Part shown: positions 29,114 through 39,122 of the stretch, piece by piece
Numbering within the stretch: position 1 is the stretch's first letter
Layout of the letters: the number at the start of each line of letters is the position of its first letter
Notes under the pieces: model-generated
What the model saw: the letters and a program-made list of their open reading frames with translations, nothing else
The model's database searches: none
What the model was told of the DNA's origin: nothing
Program-made: the position numbers and the translations under genes
Assembly: GCF_003667705.1 (NCBI RefSeq)
Contig: NZ_CP033019.1
Span: 2,418,001 to 2,482,000 of the forward strand
Direction of reading: 5' to 3'
Length of the DNA: 64,000 nt
From: Janthinobacterium agaricidamnosum
GTDB lineage: Bacteria > Pseudomonadota > Gammaproteobacteria > Burkholderiales > Burkholderiaceae_D

Positions 29114-32100
29114 ATGAAACCTCTCCCGCTTCCCCGCCGCGCCCTTGCCGCCTGTGTCCTCGCCGCCCTTGCCACCCTGGCCGCTCCTGGCTTGCAAGCC
29201 GCGCCTATCGGCAATCTGCAGTCGCTCTCCGCCGTGCATGCGGCCGACGTGGCCAAGGGCGAGGCGCTGGGATGGGATCTGCGCAGCGACACGGGCGTGC
29301 AGCTGCGTATCAGCCTGCCGCAGGCGGACGTGTTGCGCATCCAGGCGGGCGGCAAGGGGGGCTTGACGGGTCCCGGCGACAAGGCCGCGCCCATCGTCGT
29401 GGGCCAGCCCGCCGCGCAAGTGGCATACGAGATCAGCGAGCATCCCGACCATATCCTGATCAGCACCGAAGCCCTGAACCTGCGCATCGACCGCAAACCC
29501 TTGCGCCTTACCTTGTACCGCAAGGGCGATGCGGTGCCGCTGTGGCGCGAAGTGCAGCCGCTGTCGCTCGACGACAAGCAGGGCGTGCAGGTGCTATCGA
29601 GCTTGCCGGGTGAGCGTTACTTCGGCGGCGGGCAGCAAAATGGGCGCTTCGAGTTCAAGGGCAAGCAGGTGCCCGTGTCGTATTCGGGCGGCTGGGAAGA
29701 GGGCGACCGGCCGAATCCCGCGCCATTCCTCATGAGTTCACGGGGCTGGGGCATGCTGCGCAATACCTGGTCCGACGGGCACTACGATTTGCGCGACAAG
29801 GAACAGATCTCGCTGCAGCACGCGGAAGGGCGCTTCGATGCGTATTTCTTCGTCGGCAAGGACTTGCGCGACGTCGTCGCCCGCTACACGGACTTGACGG
29901 GCCGCGCGCGCATGCTGCCCCGCTGGGCGCTCGAATACGGCGACGCCGATTGCTACAACGATGGCGACAACGTGAAAAAGCCCGGTTCCGTGCCCAAAGG
30001 CTGGAGCGACGGCCCCACCGGCAAGACGCCGGACGTGGTGGAAACCGTGGCGCGCCAGTACCGCGAACACGACATGCCAGGCGGCTGGATCTTGCCCAAC
30101 GACGGCTATGGCTGCGGCTACACGAACTTGCCGGAAACGGTGAAGGGCCTGGCCGGCTATGGCTTCCGCACGGGCCTGTGGACGGAAAACGGCGTCGACA
30201 AGATCGCCTGGGAAGTGGGCCAGGCGGGCAGCCGCGTGCAAAAGCTGGACGTGGCGTGGACGGGCAAGGGATATCAATTTGCCATGGATGCGAACAAGTC
30301 TGCGTATGACGGCATCCTGAACAACTCCGACAGCCGCCCCTTCCTCTGGACGGTGATGGGCTGGGCCGGCATCCAGCGCTATGCCGTGGCGTGGACGGGC
30401 GACCAGAGCGCCAGCTGGGACTACATCCGCTGGCACATTCCGACCCTGATCGGCTCGGGCCTGTCCGGCCAGGCATATGCCTCGGGCGACGTGGATGCCA
30501 TCTTCGGCGGCAGCCCGGAAACCTATCTGCGCGACTTGCAGTGGAAAAGCTTTACGCCCGTGCTGATGGGCATGTCCGGCTGGGCCGCGGCCGAGCGCAA
30601 GCATCCGTGGTGGTTCGAGCAACCGTACCGCGACATCAACCGCCGCTATCTGAAGCTCAAGATGCGTTTGACGCCATATATGTACACCCTGGTGCGCGAA
30701 GCGGAGCAATCGGGCGCGCCGCTGGTGCGCGGCCTGATGTGGGATTATCCGCAAGACCCGGCCGCCTACACGGAAGCGTATAAATATCAATTCCTGCTGG
30801 GCCGCGACGTGCTGGTGGCGCCCGTCTACCGCAGCCAGGCCGTCAGCGGCGGCTGGCGCAAGGGCATCCACCTGCCGCAGGGTACGTGGTATGACTACTG
30901 GGATGGCCGCCAGGTCACGGCGGACGCGAAAGGGCGCGACCTCGATATGCAGGTGACCCTGGACAAGCTGCCCGTGTTCGTGCGCGCCGGCGCCATCCTG
31001 CCCATGTATCCGGAAATGCTGTACGACGGCCAGAAACCGAAGGACCAGCTGACGTTCGATATCTACCCGCACGGCGATTCCGAATACACCCTGTATGAAG
31101 ACGACGGCAACACGCGCCAGTACCAGGGCGGCGCCTTCAGCCAGCAAATCATCCGCATGCACCAGACGGGCGCCGACGTGCAGGTCGACATCGGCGCCGT
31201 CGATGGCAAGTACCAGGGCCAGGAAGCGCGCCGCGGCTATGCGCTGCGCATGCTGGCAGGCCAGGCACCGGCCGCCGTCAAGGCGGGCGAACGGCTGCTC
31301 GCGGCATCCGCCGACCGTGCCGCCTACGACAAGGCGCTTGATGCCTGGTTCTTCGATCCTGCCGACCGCCAGGGCACCCTGCACGTGAAGGTGGCGGCGC
31401 AGGATATCCGCCAGCCCCTGGCCTTGCAGGTGGCCGGCGCGCTGGCCGTGGCGCGTATCGATGCCGACTTCCCCGTCGCCCCCGTGCCGGGCCGCGCCTT
31501 GCCGGCTGACGCCATGCAGGTGGTGTCGCGTCCTGCGGAAGAAAGCGGCTATCCGCTGGAAAACGCCTTCGACGGCAAGCCCGAGACCTGGTTCCGCACC
31601 GTGCGCAGCCCGTCCGTGAAAAGCGGTCCCCATGAATGGGTGATCGGCTTTTCGGAACGCCGCCTCGTCGATGGCATCGAACTGGCGCCGCGCAACGATC
31701 AGCACTGGAAGCATGGCCAGGTGCGGGATTACGAAATCTACATTGGCGACAACAACGGCGAGTGGGGCGCGGCGCTTGCGCGCGGCACGCTCAAATTGCA
31801 AGAGGGTACGCAGACGATCAATTTCCCCGCCACGGCCGGGCGCTTGCTGCGCTTCCGCGTGATGAGAACGCAAAATCCGGAAGGCGATGGCGCCGCATCC
31901 ACCGACCCGATGGTGACGGCGGCGCAAGCCGGGCCGGTGGCGCGCGCGTTCGACGCGGCGCTGGCGAGCGACGTGGCGCCCGTGACCTTGTCCGCATTCC
32001 GCGTGCTCGAACACCGCGTGGCCGAAGCAGAAGAGGTGCAGCGCTATCTGTCGGACCTGGCGCTGCCGAAGACTGTCGCGAAAGACCGGCCGGCCGGCAA

Positions 32101-32464
32101 GGCCGCCGAGATGCGCATGAACGGGCTGTGGTTCCGCAAGGGCCTCGGCGTGGGACCCGCCAGCCGCATCGACTTGCAGCTGGCGGGCAACTGGAATCTG
32201 CTGCGCGCCGACCTGGGCGTGGACGATAGCTGCCGCAGCGCGGGCGGCTTGCAATTCCAGGTCTGGAGCGGTGAACGGCTGCTGTATGACAGCGGCCTGG
32301 TCACGGCTCCCGGGGTGGTCAAACCCGAAATCGACGTGCGCGGCCTGAGCCAGCTCAGTTTGCGCACCCTGGGCGCGCGCGGCGCCCACCCGGCCCAGGT
32401 CTGCGGCAACTGGGCCAACGCCGTGCTGACCGGCACGGAGGGCGCGACAGTCAAGCCGCGCTAA
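29114..32464 (+). CDS. Secreted GH31 alpha-N-acetylgalactosaminidase-like enzyme with F5/8C and NPCBM modules
   Basis: A 1116-residue secreted enzyme read from ATG 29114, which gives a clean signal peptide (to about residue 29). A GH31 N-terminal beta domain precedes the catalytic barrel (about 230-600). The nucleophile is probably D379 (KLDVAWTG) and the acid/base D430 (WTGDQSASWDY). The DVAW motif and overall pattern resemble the GH31 subfamily that includes alpha-N-acetylgalactosaminidases rather than alpha-glucosidases. After a C-terminal beta domain come an F5/8 type C module (about 800-930) and an NPCBM module (about 960-1110, with FRKGLGVGPASRIDLQL), both glycan-binding. The subfamily assignment rests on motifs and on the aga neighbourhood. 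Expected role: release of terminal alpha-GalNAc outside the cytoplasm. Confidence 0.82.
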   Translation: MKPLPLPRRALAACVLAALATLAAPGLQAAPIGNLQSLSAVHAADVAKGEALGWDLRSDTGVQLRISLPQADVLRIQAGGKGGLTGPGDKAAPIVVGQPAAQVAYEISEHPDHILISTEALNLRIDRKPLRLTLYRKGDAVPLWREVQPLSLDDKQGVQVLSSLPGERYFGGGQQNGRFEFKGKQVPVSYSGGWEEGDRPNPAPFLMSSRGWGMLRNTWSDGHYDLRDKEQISLQHAEGRFDAYFFVGKDLRDVVARYTDLTGRARMLPRWALEYGDADCYNDGDNVKKPGSVPKGWSDGPTGKTPDVVETVARQYREHDMPGGWILPNDGYGCGYTNLPETVKGLAGYGFRTGLWTENGVDKIAWEVGQAGSRVQKLDVAWTGKGYQFAMDANKSAYDGILNNSDSRPFLWTVMGWAGIQRYAVAWTGDQSASWDYIRWHIPTLIGSGLSGQAYASGDVDAIFGGSPETYLRDLQWKSFTPVLMGMSGWAAAERKHPWWFEQPYRDINRRYLKLKMRLTPYMYTLVREAEQSGAPLVRGLMWDYPQDPAAYTEAYKYQFLLGRDVLVAPVYRSQAVSGGWRKGIHLPQGTWYDYWDGRQVTADAKGRDLDMQVTLDKLPVFVRAGAILPMYPEMLYDGQKPKDQLTFDIYPHGDSEYTLYEDDGNTRQYQGGAFSQQIIRMHQTGADVQVDIGAVDGKYQGQEARRGYALRMLAGQAPAAVKAGERLLAASADRAAYDKALDAWFFDPADRQGTLHVKVAAQDIRQPLALQVAGALAVARIDADFPVAPVPGRALPADAMQVVSRPAEESGYPLENAFDGKPETWFRTVRSPSVKSGPHEWVIGFSERRLVDGIELAPRNDQHWKHGQVRDYEIYIGDNNGEWGAALARGTLKLQEGTQTINFPATAGRLLRFRVMRTQNPEGDGAASTDPMVTAAQAGPVARAFDAALASDVAPVTLSAFRVLEHRVAEAEEVQRYLSDLALPKTVAKDRPAGKAAEMRMNGLWFRKGLGVGPASRIDLQLAGNWNLLRADLGVDDSCRSAGGLQFQVWSGERLLYDSGLVTAPGVVKPEIDVRGLSQLSLRTLGARGAHPAQVCGNWANAVLTGTEGATVKPR

Positions 32465-32489
32465 CTACTTCAATCATTTCACTAACAAC

Positions 32490-32518
32490 GAGCCCCTCTT
32501 CGGACCGGGGAGGGGCTC
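32490..32518 (+). terminator. Intergenic hairpin after the GH31 gene
   Basis: GAGCCCCTC and GAGGGGCTC form a perfect 9-base stem around an 11-base loop, followed by only TT. It may attenuate rather than stop transcription, because the TonB receptor gene starts soon after and has no obvious promoter of its own. Confidence 0.6.
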
Positions 32519-32556
32519 TTGCAGCCTGACGAAAACAAATCACTTATAAAAGGGAG

Positions 32557-35523
32557 ATGGGAATGCACTTGAAAAAACTGATGTCCGCCATGGTGGCGGT
32601 CGGACTTGGCTCAACCGCGTTGGCGTCGACGGCGCTCGCGGCGGAGGAGGAAAAACTGGCGCGCGTCGAAGTGACGGGTTCCAGCCTGAAGCGCATCAAT
32701 GCGGAAACGGCGTCGCCCGTGCAGGTGATCAACGCCAAGCAGATCGAAAACATGGGCGCGCTCACCTTGCTGCAGGTGCTCGACAACCTGCCCGCGGCCC
32801 GTCCGGCGCAGCAGGACTTCCGCTCGATGTTCACGGGTTCCGATGGCGGCTCGCAGGCGAACTTGCGCGGCATGGGCGCGCAGGGCACGCTGGTGCTGCT
32901 CAATGGCCGCCGCCTGTCGTTCTACGGCGCGCCGGCCGGCTTCCAGACCATGTTCGTCAATATCGACGCCATTCCCGCCGCCGCCATCGAGCGCATGGAG
33001 ATTTTGACGGATGGCGCGTCGGCCGTGTATGGCTCCGATGCCGTCGCCGGCGTCATCAACGTGATCACCAAGAAGTCGTATCAAGGGCTGGAGGCGCGCG
33101 CCAACGGCGAGTTTTCGCCCAGCGTGAAAGCGTACGGCGAACGCCAGGCCAGCGTGCTGTATGGCGTGGGCGACCTGGCCAGCGACGGCTACAACATCTA
33201 CGGTTCCGTCAACGTCTACCAGCGCGACCGCATTGCGCTGGCCGATACCTGGCAGAAGCGCCCCTCGTATTTTTATGTGAACAATCCCAATTTCATCCCG
33301 AACATGCGCGTGGGCGTGGGCAGCGAACCGGGCGTGATGAATCCGGGGACCTTCTTTGTCTTCGACAAGGCCAACAACAATGCCCGCACCCAGCGCGCCG
33401 CCCCCGGCTGCAACAACAGCATCACCGAAGCGTCGGGCACGCGCTGCGTGTGGAATGCGCTGCCCAACCAGCTCGATACGGGCCCCACCTCGGAGCGCGC
33501 CACGGCCTACCTGAGCGGCCGGCTGAAGCTGGGCGGCGACATGGAAGCGTTCGCGGAAGGTGCGTTCACCCACATCAAGATGCGCGGCGAGAATGGCCCC
33601 TCCAGCTTCAACAGCGGCAGCACGAACAACTGGTTCGCGCGCAATACGGGCACTACCCTGAACACCTTCGCCACGCCTTTCCTGAGTCCCAACAACGTCT
33701 ACCTGAAGGGCAAGCTCGATGCTGACATGGTGGCCAAGATGGGTGGCGCCGCCGGCTTGAACTACCTGCTGCAGGATGCCACGGGCCACTTCGGCCAGAA
33801 GAATGTCGATGAAAACTACCGCGCGCTCGTCGGCCTGCGCGGCAGCATCGGCGGCGGCTGGGATTTTGAAACGGCGCTCAGTGTGGCGGGCAGCCATTCC
33901 ACGCTGTTCCAGACGGCGAACGTGAATATCAATGGCTTCAAGCAGGCGTTCGGCCCGTTCACGAAAGATCCCGTCAGCGGCCGCACGTATATCTCCGACA
34001 ATCCCGCCTACAAGTTCGGCGAAATCAGCGAGGCCAATGCGGCGCTGCTGCGCGCCGCCTATCCGACCTTCGCCATCGAATCGTGGACCAAATTGATGAC
34101 CTGGGACGCCAAGCTGGAAGGCACCCTGTTCAAGCTGGGCGAGCGCGAAGTGCGCGCCGCCGTGGGCACCAACGTCATGCGCGAAAGCTTCCTCACGCCC
34201 GGCAACGCGGATGCGGCCAATGGCCTGATCACGCAGCAGGGCGGTTCCTGGTTCGATGGCAAGCGCACCATCGCCGCCGTGTTTGGCGAAGTGGTGGTGC
34301 CGCTTTCCGACACCCTGGAAGTCAATGCGGCCGCGCGCCTGGACAAATACCCGCATTTCTCGGCCAACCTGGCGCCCAAGCTGGGCGTGATCTGGCGCGC
34401 GCGTCCCGACCTGATGCTGCGCGGGACGTATTCGGAAGGCTTCCGCGCGCCCAACCTGGCTGAATCGGGCTCGGGCGGCGTCTTTGCCCAGGTGGGCGGC
34501 ATCCGCGATACGGTGCGCTGCGATGAGACGAATGCCATGGCGCGCGCCCTGATGAAGTCCAGGGTGGCGACGGACGCGGACCTGGGCAAGAGCCTGCTCA
34601 ATTCGAACTGCTCGACGACGGTGGGCGGCCTGACGCCGCCGAACCAGAACCTGCGTCCGGAAAAGGCCAAGATTTCCACCGTGGGCCTGGTCCTGCAGCC
34701 GGCCAAGGACGTGAGCATCTCCATCGATTACTGGTTCATCAACCGCCGCGACGAGATCGTGCGCCAGGACTTCAACGAACTGTTTACGGAACTGGTGGAC
34801 AAGTACGGCCCGACCCTGGCCGGTACATCGAGCGCCATCCGCAACGACTTGACGGACACGGACCGGGGCAATATGGCGGCGGTGGCGGCCATGTGCGCCA
34901 ATCCCGCCAACGCGGGCGTGTGCGCGGGCGGCGTGCCGGGCTACTCGGTGGGCAACCTGGGTGGCTTGATCAACTCGTATTCGAACCGCGGCCGCACCCT
35001 CATGGACGGCGTGGACATCGACGCGCGCACGCGCTTTGCGCTCGGCGACTGGGGCAAGCTGAGTACCGGCATCGCCGCCACCATCCGCAAGCGCGACACC
35101 CACGACAGCGAAGACGGCAGCGATATCAAGGGCAATACCGTCGGCTACTACGATTCGCCGCGCTACCGCGCCACCGTCAACGCCGACTGGAGCTACCGCA
35201 ATTTCGTCAGCAGCGTCTTCATCAACTATTCTGGCAAGACGCGCTGGGCCTACGGTCCGTGGGACAAGGACAACACGCCGGAAAACTGCACCGCCGCCTC
35301 GGTATCGCTGCCGGCCGGCCAGTGCAAGGGCGCGCCGTCGTACACCACGGTGAACCTGGCCTTCAGCTGGAAGCCGCTCAAGAACCTGGACGTGGGCCTG
35401 AACGTGAAGAACGCGTTCAACAAGCAGCCGTACTACGACCCGAACGGCTGGGAAGGCTACAACCATAGCCAGGACCTGTTCGGCCGCCAGTTTGCCCTGT
35501 CGGCCAGCTACAAGTTCTTTTAA
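32557..35523 (+). CDS. TonB-dependent outer-membrane receptor (first of the aga locus)
   Basis: A 988-residue TonB-dependent receptor with a signal peptide (KKLMSAMVAVGLGSTALA) and a TonB-box-like stretch KLARVEVTGS right after it. The plug domain covers about 45-190 (ASPVQVINAKQIENMG, GSQANLRGMGAQGTLVLLNG, LTDGASAVYGSDAVAGVIN) and the beta barrel the rest, ending with aromatic F as usual (SASYKFF). The plug pattern is that of the large carbohydrate or oligomer receptor group common in Oxalobacteraceae and Xanthomonadaceae. By context it imports GalNAc-containing glycan fragments. It lies 92 bases after the GH31 gene. Confidence 0.88.
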   Translation: MGMHLKKLMSAMVAVGLGSTALASTALAAEEEKLARVEVTGSSLKRINAETASPVQVINAKQIENMGALTLLQVLDNLPAARPAQQDFRSMFTGSDGGSQANLRGMGAQGTLVLLNGRRLSFYGAPAGFQTMFVNIDAIPAAAIERMEILTDGASAVYGSDAVAGVINVITKKSYQGLEARANGEFSPSVKAYGERQASVLYGVGDLASDGYNIYGSVNVYQRDRIALADTWQKRPSYFYVNNPNFIPNMRVGVGSEPGVMNPGTFFVFDKANNNARTQRAAPGCNNSITEASGTRCVWNALPNQLDTGPTSERATAYLSGRLKLGGDMEAFAEGAFTHIKMRGENGPSSFNSGSTNNWFARNTGTTLNTFATPFLSPNNVYLKGKLDADMVAKMGGAAGLNYLLQDATGHFGQKNVDENYRALVGLRGSIGGGWDFETALSVAGSHSTLFQTANVNINGFKQAFGPFTKDPVSGRTYISDNPAYKFGEISEANAALLRAAYPTFAIESWTKLMTWDAKLEGTLFKLGEREVRAAVGTNVMRESFLTPGNADAANGLITQQGGSWFDGKRTIAAVFGEVVVPLSDTLEVNAAARLDKYPHFSANLAPKLGVIWRARPDLMLRGTYSEGFRAPNLAESGSGGVFAQVGGIRDTVRCDETNAMARALMKSRVATDADLGKSLLNSNCSTTVGGLTPPNQNLRPEKAKISTVGLVLQPAKDVSISIDYWFINRRDEIVRQDFNELFTELVDKYGPTLAGTSSAIRNDLTDTDRGNMAAVAAMCANPANAGVCAGGVPGYSVGNLGGLINSYSNRGRTLMDGVDIDARTRFALGDWGKLSTGIAATIRKRDTHDSEDGSDIKGNTVGYYDSPRYRATVNADWSYRNFVSSVFINYSGKTRWAYGPWDKDNTPENCTAASVSLPAGQCKGAPSYTTVNLAFSWKPLKNLDVGLNVKNAFNKQPYYDPNGWEGYNHSQDLFGRQFALSASYKFF

Positions 35524-36014
35524 GACGTGACGCCGCCCCGGCCTGCCAGCGGGCCGGGGTATCGTCATGAAAAGAAAAAGACAATATTCCGAAATGCGCA
35601 ATACGAAAGATAAACGTAAGTGAAAGGGGATTGCCATGGCTACTTTCGCGTTTTTCCATCGGGATTGCCGTGTGGAATGTCTCCTGCGGGCCGCCTTCTT
35701 GCCGGCGCGTGTATCCGCCACGCCACGATAACGAAAGTTATTTGCCGCATCACGGATTGAATCGAAAGATAAAACGTCTTTATTTACTGAATTTAGCGAT
35801 AAATTTGCGCTGTAACTTTCTTTTTGTTGACGATACTTATTTTTCTTTTTAAAGTAATCCCAAGAAAACGAAAATCAGCCAAGACGGACTGATTTCCCGG
35901 AAGGAACGGCTGCCTGGCTCTCCCTTCCGACGCTCACCATAAAAATTGCATCCCCCCGACTTCGCCCTGGAGCGGGGAGGGCGCGTATAACCCTCGATAT
36001 AGACGGAGAGACAC
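35524..36014. other. Intergenic control region duplicated from the agaS-GH31 region
   Basis: No gene is seen in these 491 bases. A GC-rich hairpin (CCCCGGCC/GGCCGGGG, 35534-35560) follows the first receptor. Then come CGAAAG at 35604 and CGTAAG at 35615 (11 apart), the box ACGATAACGAAAGT at 35725, CGAAAG at 35763, ACTTTC at 35815 and a promoter at 35827-35855. The order and spacing repeat those of 28756-29113, although no divergent gene exists here. Confidence 0.7.
35725..35855 (+). promoter_or_regulatory. Promoter and AgaR-type operators of the second TonB receptor
   Basis: TTGACG at 35827-35832 and TAAAGT at 35850-35855 have a 17-base spacer. ACGATAACGAAAGT at 35725, CGAAAG at 35763 and ACTTTC at 35815 start 102, 64 and 12 bases before the -35, the same three distances as in front of the GH31 gene. 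The predicted leader is about 150 bases. Confidence 0.75.
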
Positions 36015-39000
36015 ATGCATACCACCCGACTCAAATTGCGCGACATCAGCCGCGCCGCCGCGATCGTGATCGCCCTGGCGGCCGGCGTGCCAGGCCAGGC
36101 CTGGGCACAGTCGAACGCCACCAGCACCATCTTCGGCGAAGTGAGCGCGCCCGCCGGCGCCACCGTGGTGCTGGAAAACCTGGCGACGGGCGTGCAGCGC
36201 ACCCTGACGCCGGATACGTCGGGCCGCTATGTGGCCAACTCCATGCCGCCGGGCCGTTACGCGGTGCGCGTGCTGCGCGCCGGGTCGGTCGAAGCGTCGC
36301 AGGAAGTCGAAGCCCTGATCGGCGCGGGCGCCGAAGCGAACTTCGGCCCGGCCAGCGCGGCCGGCCCCGTGGGCCAGGAACAGACCGTCGTGGTGAAGGC
36401 GTCGCGCAATCCGATCGACGTGTCGAACACGAACAATGGCGTGATCTTCACGGCCAAGGAATTGAAAGCGCTGCCGGTCGGCAATGACGTGGCCTCCATC
36501 GTGCAGCTGACGCCGGGCGTGTCGCGCGGCACCAATAGCGTGTACGGCAATGCGCCATCGATCGGCGGCTCGGGCCAGTCGGAAAACGCGTTCTACGTCA
36601 ACGGCTTCCCCATCACCAACATCCTGACCCAGGTGGGCGCGTCGGAACTGCCGTTTGGCGCGATCTCCAACCTGCAGGTGCTGTCGGGCGGCTATGGTTC
36701 GGAATTCGGCCGCTCCACGGGCGGCGTGATCAATATCACCACCAAGAGCGGCGGCAACAAGGTCGAATTCGGCGGCAAGGTCTCCATCATTCCCCGTTCG
36801 CTGAAAGGCGAGCCGGAAAACACGTATTACCCGAACACGGGCGCCAATCCCAAGACGGACGGCAATCTGCTGTACTGGAACCGCGACAACGGCAGCACCA
36901 GCAAGGTGGTGGGCCTGTACGGCAGCGGTCCCCTGATCAAGAACAAGCTGTTCGCCTTCGTGGCGCTGGAACAGACGCGCACCGACAGCCAGGCCGTCGC
37001 CGCCACCGCCGACTCGGGCACGGCCCTGGCGCGCGGCTGGAGCACGAGCCAGAGCAAGGTGGACCGCATGACGGCCAAGCTCGATTTCAACCTGACGGAC
37101 GACCATCACTTCGAATATACCAAGCTGTATGACCGCACGAAGACGGACAGCCAGGCGTATGGCTACAGCTACGCCACGCATGCGAGCAACGGCGTACAGG
37201 CAGGCAAGGGCGAGACGACGGTCAACTGCTGCGGCTCGTCGGCCGCGCCGGGCGCCAACATCGACATTTTCAAATATACGGGCTACCTGACGGACAACCT
37301 GACCGTGACGGCCATGATGGGCGAATCGCGCACCTCGCACACGCGCACGCCGAATGGCTACAATCCGCTGCTGGCGCAAACGTCGTCGAACGCATCGACC
37401 CAGGTGCCGGGCCTGAGCTATGCCAATCCGCAGACGGTGACGGGCACCCTGGTCGACCCGTCGTCGGAAGACCGCCAGAAAGCCAAGCGACTCGATCTCG
37501 AATACAAGCTGGGCAAGCATTCGCTGCGCGGCGGCATCGACCGCATCGACGTGGAATCGAAAGTGGGCCTGAGCCTGGCCGGCGGCTACCGCTGGAGCTA
37601 CCAGCGCGCGACCGATCCGAACCGCCCGATCAACGGCGCGTTTGAAACGCCGGCCCAGGGCGGCGGCTACGGCGCGCAAGGCTACTACGTCAGCAAGGAC
37701 TTGAACGCCAACCTGGCGCGTCCGACCAGCGTGCAATCGGCGCAATACATCCAGGATCACTACCAGGTTACGGAACGGGTGCTGCTGGACCTGGGCCTGC
37801 GCCGCGAACAGTTCACCAACTACAGCACCGATGGCGTGGCCTTCATTTCGCAGCGCAACATGATCGCTCCGCGCGTGGGCGCCACCTGGGATTACCTGGG
37901 CGACGGCACCCTGAAATTCTTCGCCAACGGCGGCCGCTACCACCTGCCGGTGCCATCGAATTTGTCGAGCAACATGGCCAGCCCTTTCCTGGCCACCAGC
38001 GAGATGTACACTTACACGGGCGTCGATCCAGTCACGGGCGCGCCGACGGGCCTGCACGCGATCAGCAAGCCGTATTCGGCCAACAACGCGTATGGCCAGA
38101 GCCGCGATGCGCGCGAAGTGACGGCCATCGGCTTGAAGCCGCTGTCGCAGGATGAATTCTCGCTCGGTTTCGAACGCGCCCTGAGCAAGAAGCTGGTGGT
38201 GGGCGCCAGCGTCCTGTACCGCAAGCTGAACGACACCAACGACGACACCTGCGACGCGCGTCCGCTGCAAGCCTGGGCCACGCGCAACAGCGTCGACACG
38301 AGCAACTGGGGCGGCTTCCAGTGCGCCATCATCAACCCGGGCCGCGACAACAGCCTGATGGTGGACTTCGACGACGGCAAGGGCTTGCGCCGCGTGGATA
38401 TTTCGGCGGCCGAGTGGGGCAACCCGCTGCCATCGCGCACCTACCGCGCCCTGAACCTGTTCGTCGAGCACCCGTACACGAACGGCTGGTACGGCAAGCT
38501 GACCTACACCCTGTCTGCGCTGAAGGGCAATATGGAAGGCCAGACGGACAGCATCGGCGGCGGCGACGTGGGCCTGACGGTCAGCGACGACCACAAGGAA
38601 CTGATGTACAACGCCTATGGCTACCTGCCGGGCGACCACCGCCATGCGTTCAAGGCCTACGGCTTCATGCAGGTGATCCCGGACGTGACGGTCGGCGCCA
38701 ACCTGTCGCTGACCTCGGGCGCGCCGCGCAACTGCATCGGCGCGCTGCCCGATAACCTGAGGTTCGAGAACGACTACGGCGATTCCTACTTCTATTGCAA
38801 TGGCAAGCCGGCGCCGCGCGGCAGCCAGGGCCGCCTGCCATGGCAAGCCCAGCTGGACATGAATCTGGCCTATACTCCCAGCGCCGTCAAGGGCCTGAGC
38901 CTGAAAGTGGACGTGTTCAATGTGTTCAACAGCCAGACCGTGACCCGCTACAACGAAACGCGCGAAGACCACGGCGCCATCGCCCGCAGCTATCTGCAGG

Positions 39001-39056
39001 TGGCCGGCCGCACGGCGCCGCGTTCCGTGCGCTTCACGGCGGAATACACTTATTAA
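36015..39056 (+). CDS. TonB-dependent receptor with N-terminal carboxypeptidase-regulatory-like domain
   Basis: A 1013-residue Oar-type receptor. A signal peptide ends near residue 32 (QAWAQ). A small beta-sandwich domain (about 38-95, with VVLENLATGVQRTLTPDTSGRY) of the carboxypeptidase-regulatory type precedes a TonB-box-like EQTVVVKAS. The plug covers about 130-240 (ELKALPVGNDVASIVQLTPG, YGSEFGRSTGGVINITTKSG) and the barrel follows, ending in FTAEYTY. Such receptors take up large ligands, often glycans or glycopeptides. It has its own AgaR-type promoter and is followed by the GH109 gene after a hairpin, so the two probably form one transcript. Confidence 0.88.
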   Translation: MHTTRLKLRDISRAAAIVIALAAGVPGQAWAQSNATSTIFGEVSAPAGATVVLENLATGVQRTLTPDTSGRYVANSMPPGRYAVRVLRAGSVEASQEVEALIGAGAEANFGPASAAGPVGQEQTVVVKASRNPIDVSNTNNGVIFTAKELKALPVGNDVASIVQLTPGVSRGTNSVYGNAPSIGGSGQSENAFYVNGFPITNILTQVGASELPFGAISNLQVLSGGYGSEFGRSTGGVINITTKSGGNKVEFGGKVSIIPRSLKGEPENTYYPNTGANPKTDGNLLYWNRDNGSTSKVVGLYGSGPLIKNKLFAFVALEQTRTDSQAVAATADSGTALARGWSTSQSKVDRMTAKLDFNLTDDHHFEYTKLYDRTKTDSQAYGYSYATHASNGVQAGKGETTVNCCGSSAAPGANIDIFKYTGYLTDNLTVTAMMGESRTSHTRTPNGYNPLLAQTSSNASTQVPGLSYANPQTVTGTLVDPSSEDRQKAKRLDLEYKLGKHSLRGGIDRIDVESKVGLSLAGGYRWSYQRATDPNRPINGAFETPAQGGGYGAQGYYVSKDLNANLARPTSVQSAQYIQDHYQVTERVLLDLGLRREQFTNYSTDGVAFISQRNMIAPRVGATWDYLGDGTLKFFANGGRYHLPVPSNLSSNMASPFLATSEMYTYTGVDPVTGAPTGLHAISKPYSANNAYGQSRDAREVTAIGLKPLSQDEFSLGFERALSKKLVVGASVLYRKLNDTNDDTCDARPLQAWATRNSVDTSNWGGFQCAIINPGRDNSLMVDFDDGKGLRRVDISAAEWGNPLPSRTYRALNLFVEHPYTNGWYGKLTYTLSALKGNMEGQTDSIGGGDVGLTVSDDHKELMYNAYGYLPGDHRHAFKAYGFMQVIPDVTVGANLSLTSGAPRNCIGALPDNLRFENDYGDSYFYCNGKPAPRGSQGRLPWQAQLDMNLAYTPSAVKGLSLKVDVFNVFNSQTVTRYNETREDHGAIARSYLQVAGRTAPRSVRFTAEYTY

Positions 39057-39063
39057 ATTGCAA

Positions 39064-39087
39064 CCGGCCCGCCGTGCGGCGGGCCGG
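39064..39087 (+). other. Strong intercistronic hairpin between receptor and GH109 genes
   Basis: CCGGCCCGCC and GGCGGGCCGG pair perfectly around GTGC with no T run after it. It lies 8 bases past the receptor stop and likely acts as an RNA-stability or processing element that lets receptor and enzyme levels differ within one transcript. Confidence 0.6.
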
Positions 39088-39122
39088 CGACGATCATTAC
39101 CAATGGAAGCGAGAAGAGACCA

